Position numbers and translations under genes: made by a program. 64,000 bases of DNA from NCBI GenBank assembly GCA_942492115.1, contig CALODL010000003.1, forward strand, positions 27,392 through 91,391, read 5' to 3'. Below the pieces are notes generated by a model. It did not search any database. It had not been told where the DNA came from and was given only the letters and a program-made list of their open reading frames with translations. This DNA comes from CALODL01 sp942492115 (lineage in GTDB: Bacteria > Planctomycetota > Phycisphaerae > UBA1845 > CAIVHJ01). Below, one piece after another: positions 61,692 to 64,000 of the stretch (position 1 is the stretch's first letter; each line of letters opens with the position of its first letter).

Positions 61692-63422
61692 ATGCACGTA
61701 ATGATCCTTTCGATGGTGCTCGGCGCCTTGTGCCAGACGCCGCTGAACGACGATGGTGAACTGCAGAGTGTCTTGTCCCGGGCTGCCGGATCGGGGCAAC
61801 CCCACCTCGTAGCGCTGGCGCAACGCATCTCACAGATCATCGAGTTCGACCCCCCGTCAGATCCAGCTGTTTTCAAAGAAGGTGCCATGCGAGTGTTCAG
61901 GCATGCCGACACCAGGCAGCATCAGGTCGCCGACATGTACCTGTTGTTGACGCAGCAACAGGTGGTCAACGATATCCTCGAGGACCAGCAGGTGGCCAAC
62001 AGCATCGTGATCGACGGTGCCAGCAAGGACTGGCCGGCATCGGCGCTGATCGATTTCCCCAAGCAGGAGCCGGCGGCCCAACTTCGGCGTTTCGGCGCGG
62101 TCCGCGGTAACGCATTGCACCTGTTGTACGAAACCGCCTACATGGTCGTCGATGAACCGCGGTTCGTGTATGGCCTCGAGATCAGCACGCTCGAGAACCG
62201 CTTCAGTGGCACCGACTACCTCGTGCGGATCTCCAGCGCGATCACCCGGGCCTACGATGCCGCAGGCAACGAGATCGAGGCACCACCCGACAGTCCGATC
62301 TCTGTCAAGGCCGGCCCCAAGACGGTCGAAGTCGCGATCCCGCGACACAATATACAACAGGACATGCGCAGCGTTGCGGTTCGGGGTGTGATCTTCGGTC
62401 CAGGTGACCAGCGCCTGATCGAAACGCCGTGGATCGCCTGCCCGACCGGCCCGGTCACCCTGCCACTGCAACTGCTCATCGAGTTCGCCGTTGCCCGCGA
62501 CCTGCAGGCGAACAACACGTTGCCATTGGCCATTGCTCTCCAGGAAGGCCTGCTGCTGACGCGGTGCCATCCGGATATTGTCGATGCCGTCCGCACCGAC
62601 GCGACCGCGTGGTACACCCTGGCCGCTGATCTCGACGCCCGTGCCGACCTCGGCTCGTTCCTGCCTCCCAGCGGACTGCCTCCTGCAGCGCAACTCGCCT
62701 GGGCCTGTCGCTACGATGGCCACGCAGCCCTCGACAGCAAGGACGCTTATTTGTTCCACGTGCCCACTGCCGAGACCCTGAAGGAGCTCGGCACCCAGGG
62801 GCGGCGTGAGGGATACGCCGTCGACACCGACGTGCCCGGTGCGTTGGCGCGGATCACTGCAGCGCTCAACGACTTCGAGGTCTACGACTGGCCCAGTGTC
62901 ACCGCACGCGCACAGGGCATGGAGTGGGTTGACGACCGTGAAGACGCGTATATCGCGCGCGGGGACAACAAGCTGCTGTGTTATCGCGACATCGGAATCA
63001 ACGAGCGCCACACACTGCACCAGCTCGGCGCCCCGCTCAAGGGCAGTCGCAACCAGGCCGTTGCGTTTCAACGGGCCCTGTGCCAGGCCCTCGGCCTGCC
63101 CACGCTCACGGCTCGATATGCCGCCGGCAACGTGGCCGTGGACTTTACGCTGTCACTGGACGGTTCCAAGAAGAAATGGCTGGCCGCAGGCGCCATTCCC
63201 CCGCCCGAGACCCATCCGCACTATCTGCTGTCATGGTCGACACCGTGGTCGCGACCGGAGCGTTTCGCATTCTGGCACGACGCCGCGGCCCGGTTACCCG
63301 ACGGCGATTGTCGGATGCTGCTCGACGCCTACGCCGCTGAACAACCTGGGAAACGCTTGACCAGTATGCTCGAGAAGGGCATTCCGCACAAAATGATCGA
63401 TCGGACGATCACGCCCAACTGA
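61692..63422 (+). CDS. Exported protein of unknown function
   Basis: A 576-residue protein with a short signal peptide (MHVMILSMVLGALCQ) and no recognised domain. Internal segments: ASKDWPASALIDFPKQEPAA, DEPRFVYGLEISTLENRFSG, TETLKELGTQGRREGYAVDT-like sequence and SRNQAVAFQRALCQALGLPT, the last vaguely like a transglutaminase-type helix but without a confident Cys-His-Asp triad. GGAG lies 7 nt before ATG 61692. The 3' end (from 63318) is repeated exactly downstream. Function unknown. Confidence 0.6.
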   Translation: MHVMILSMVLGALCQTPLNDDGELQSVLSRAAGSGQPHLVALAQRISQIIEFDPPSDPAVFKEGAMRVFRHADTRQHQVADMYLLLTQQQVVNDILEDQQVANSIVIDGASKDWPASALIDFPKQEPAAQLRRFGAVRGNALHLLYETAYMVVDEPRFVYGLEISTLENRFSGTDYLVRISSAITRAYDAAGNEIEAPPDSPISVKAGPKTVEVAIPRHNIQQDMRSVAVRGVIFGPGDQRLIETPWIACPTGPVTLPLQLLIEFAVARDLQANNTLPLAIALQEGLLLTRCHPDIVDAVRTDATAWYTLAADLDARADLGSFLPPSGLPPAAQLAWACRYDGHAALDSKDAYLFHVPTAETLKELGTQGRREGYAVDTDVPGALARITAALNDFEVYDWPSVTARAQGMEWVDDREDAYIARGDNKLLCYRDIGINERHTLHQLGAPLKGSRNQAVAFQRALCQALGLPTLTARYAAGNVAVDFTLSLDGSKKKWLAAGAIPPPETHPHYLLSWSTPWSRPERFAFWHDAAARLPDGDCRMLLDAYAAEQPGKRLTSMLEKGIPHKMIDRTITPN

Positions 63423-63436
63423 ATGGCGACGGATCG
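63318..63436 (+). repeat. 119-bp direct repeat, copy 1
   Basis: Identical to 63600-63718. It spans the last ~34 codons of the exported-protein gene and its stop codon. Between the two copies lies an inverted, partly diverged copy of the gene's 3' end. Confidence 0.9.
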
Positions 63437-63597
63437 ATCATTTTGTGCGGAATGCCCTTCTCGAGCATACTGGTCAAGCGTGCAAGGTTGTTCAGCGGCA
63501 TAGGCGTCGGCAACTCCGGCAATCGCCGTCAACAACCGGGCCGCGGCGATGCGCAGGGGTGCGAACGCTCCGGTCACTGTCGACCATGACGTTAACG
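63435..63597 (-). repeat. Inverted, partly diverged copy of the 3' end of the upstream gene
   Basis: 63435-63481 is the exact reverse complement of 63353-63399 (47 bp). 63482-63597 matches the reverse complement of about 63228-63352 with many substitutions and small indels (shared words TTGTTCAGCGGC, CAATCGCCGTC, CCGGGCCGCGGCG). Confidence 0.8.
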
Positions 63598-63599
63598 CA

Positions 63600-63718
63600 C
63601 TGCTCGACGCCTACGCCGCTGAACAACCTGGGAAACGCTTGACCAGTATGCTCGAGAAGGGCATTCCGCACAAAATGATCGATCGGACGATCACGCCCAA
63701 CTGAATGGCGACGGATCG
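63600..63718 (+). repeat. 119-bp direct repeat, copy 2
   Basis: Exact copy of 63318-63436, including the TGA stop of the exported protein frame and the following bases. It does not carry an intact reading frame from a start. Confidence 0.9.
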
Positions 63719-63771
63719 CCTCGTGTTCGCTGCCGAGGGTCACACGCGTCCGCCGTCCCTGATGCTGACTC

Positions 63772-64000
63772 ATGTTGTCCACTTCCATGCATCAACTGAC
63801 TACCCAGGACTGGGCATGGATCGTTGGATTCCTGACCCTGGCTCTCGGGCTGGCTATCTACCACTCACGTCGTTCCGTCCAGTCGGTCGAGAGCTACTTC
63901 GTCGCCGGACGGCACACGCCGTGGTGGATCCTCGGAACCTCGATGGTCGCAACGAGCTTCGCCTCCGACACGCCTCTGGTCATTTGCAAGATCGTCATCA
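63772..64000 (+). CDS. Sodium:solute symporter family transporter (5' part)
   Basis: The frame starts with ATG at 63772 (MLSTSMHQLT) or 63787 (MHQLT) and runs off the window. It shows the first transmembrane helix (WAWIVGFLTLALGLAIYHSR), then SVESYFVAGRHTPWWILGTS and MVATSFASDTPLVICKIVI, the conserved start of sodium:solute symporter (SSS) proteins. The substrate is unknown from this fragment. Confidence 0.85.
   Translation, partial: MLSTSMHQLTTQDWAWIVGFLTLALGLAIYHSRRSVQSVESYFVAGRHTPWWILGTSMVATSFASDTPLVICKIVI

Larger units (their letters stand above)
63423..63771. other. Gene-free stretch filled by repeat copies
   Basis: About 350 bp between the exported-protein gene and the symporter. It contains an inverted copy of the gene's 3' part (63435-63597; the first 47 bp are a perfect inverse of 63353-63399, the rest is diverged) and then a perfect direct copy (63600-63718). 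No intact gene is visible. Confidence 0.8.

Overview
This window is a GC-rich chromosomal segment from a bacterium. It carries about 50 protein genes and no rRNA or tRNA that I could recognise. The gene set points to a planctomycete-type organism (Planctomycetota, possibly Phycisphaerae-like): an HU protein with a lysine/alanine-rich histone-like tail, a DUF1579 protein, an ABC-2 permease fused to a CPBP protease, a bactofilin, a double-FHA/coiled-coil protein, a split glycine decarboxylase and paired M16 peptidases. That placement is inference from gene content, not from a marker phylogeny.

Layout. 1-2480: carbamoyltransferase, SxtJ-like and DUF5989 genes (+). 2536-7886: a leucine/isovalerate degradation operon (-) that encodes methylcrotonyl-CoA carboxylase with biotin carboxylase and biotin carrier as separate genes, methylglutaconyl-CoA hydratase and HMG-CoA lyase. 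7944-10093: a degenerate HAD protein, HU and a YkgJ-type cysteine-cluster protein. 10301-12510: a DUF1579 protein and two tandem paralogous membrane proteins. 12511-13212: a gene-free block of three imperfect tandem units rich in 18-bp GC palindromes. 13213-17951: an SDR, a giant multi-PDZ RseP-like site-2 protease, and dxr. 18167-20654: Nudix hydrolase, rhomboid and a second site-2 protease; the two proteases share a C-terminal tail. 20677-29647: thrC, a lipoate ligase-like gene, dapB, gcvPB/gcvPA, a YhaM-like HD exonuclease and proS. 29754-33243: a double-FHA plus long coiled-coil protein split by an apparent frameshift. 33554-37402: DUF4416, a WecA/MraY-type transferase (also frameshifted) and an O-antigen-ligase-like protein, suggesting surface polysaccharide work. 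37617-42524: bactofilin, a Nat-type ABC exporter and fumC. 42604-50024: a membrane protein, an M16 peptidase pair, a phosphomannomutase with an unusual Cys4 N-terminal extension, and a TolC-like channel. 50189-54732: a secreted lamin-tail-like protein, gyrA and a HAD hydrolase. 54790-59452: a small conserved protein, a degenerate sensor kinase, a hidden selenoprotein, a multi-span glycosyltransferase and a tiny lipoprotein. 59482-64000: an acyl-CoA dehydrogenase-like protein, pilT, an unknown secreted protein, a direct/inverted repeat complex and the start of a sodium:solute symporter.

The most striking item is at 56920-57135: a 71-codon gene that reads through an in-frame TGA at exactly the U of a CxxU motif in a SelW/Rdx-like protein. 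A candidate bacterial SECIS hairpin lies just downstream of the TGA. It would be missed by ordinary gene calling, which ends the frame at the TGA.
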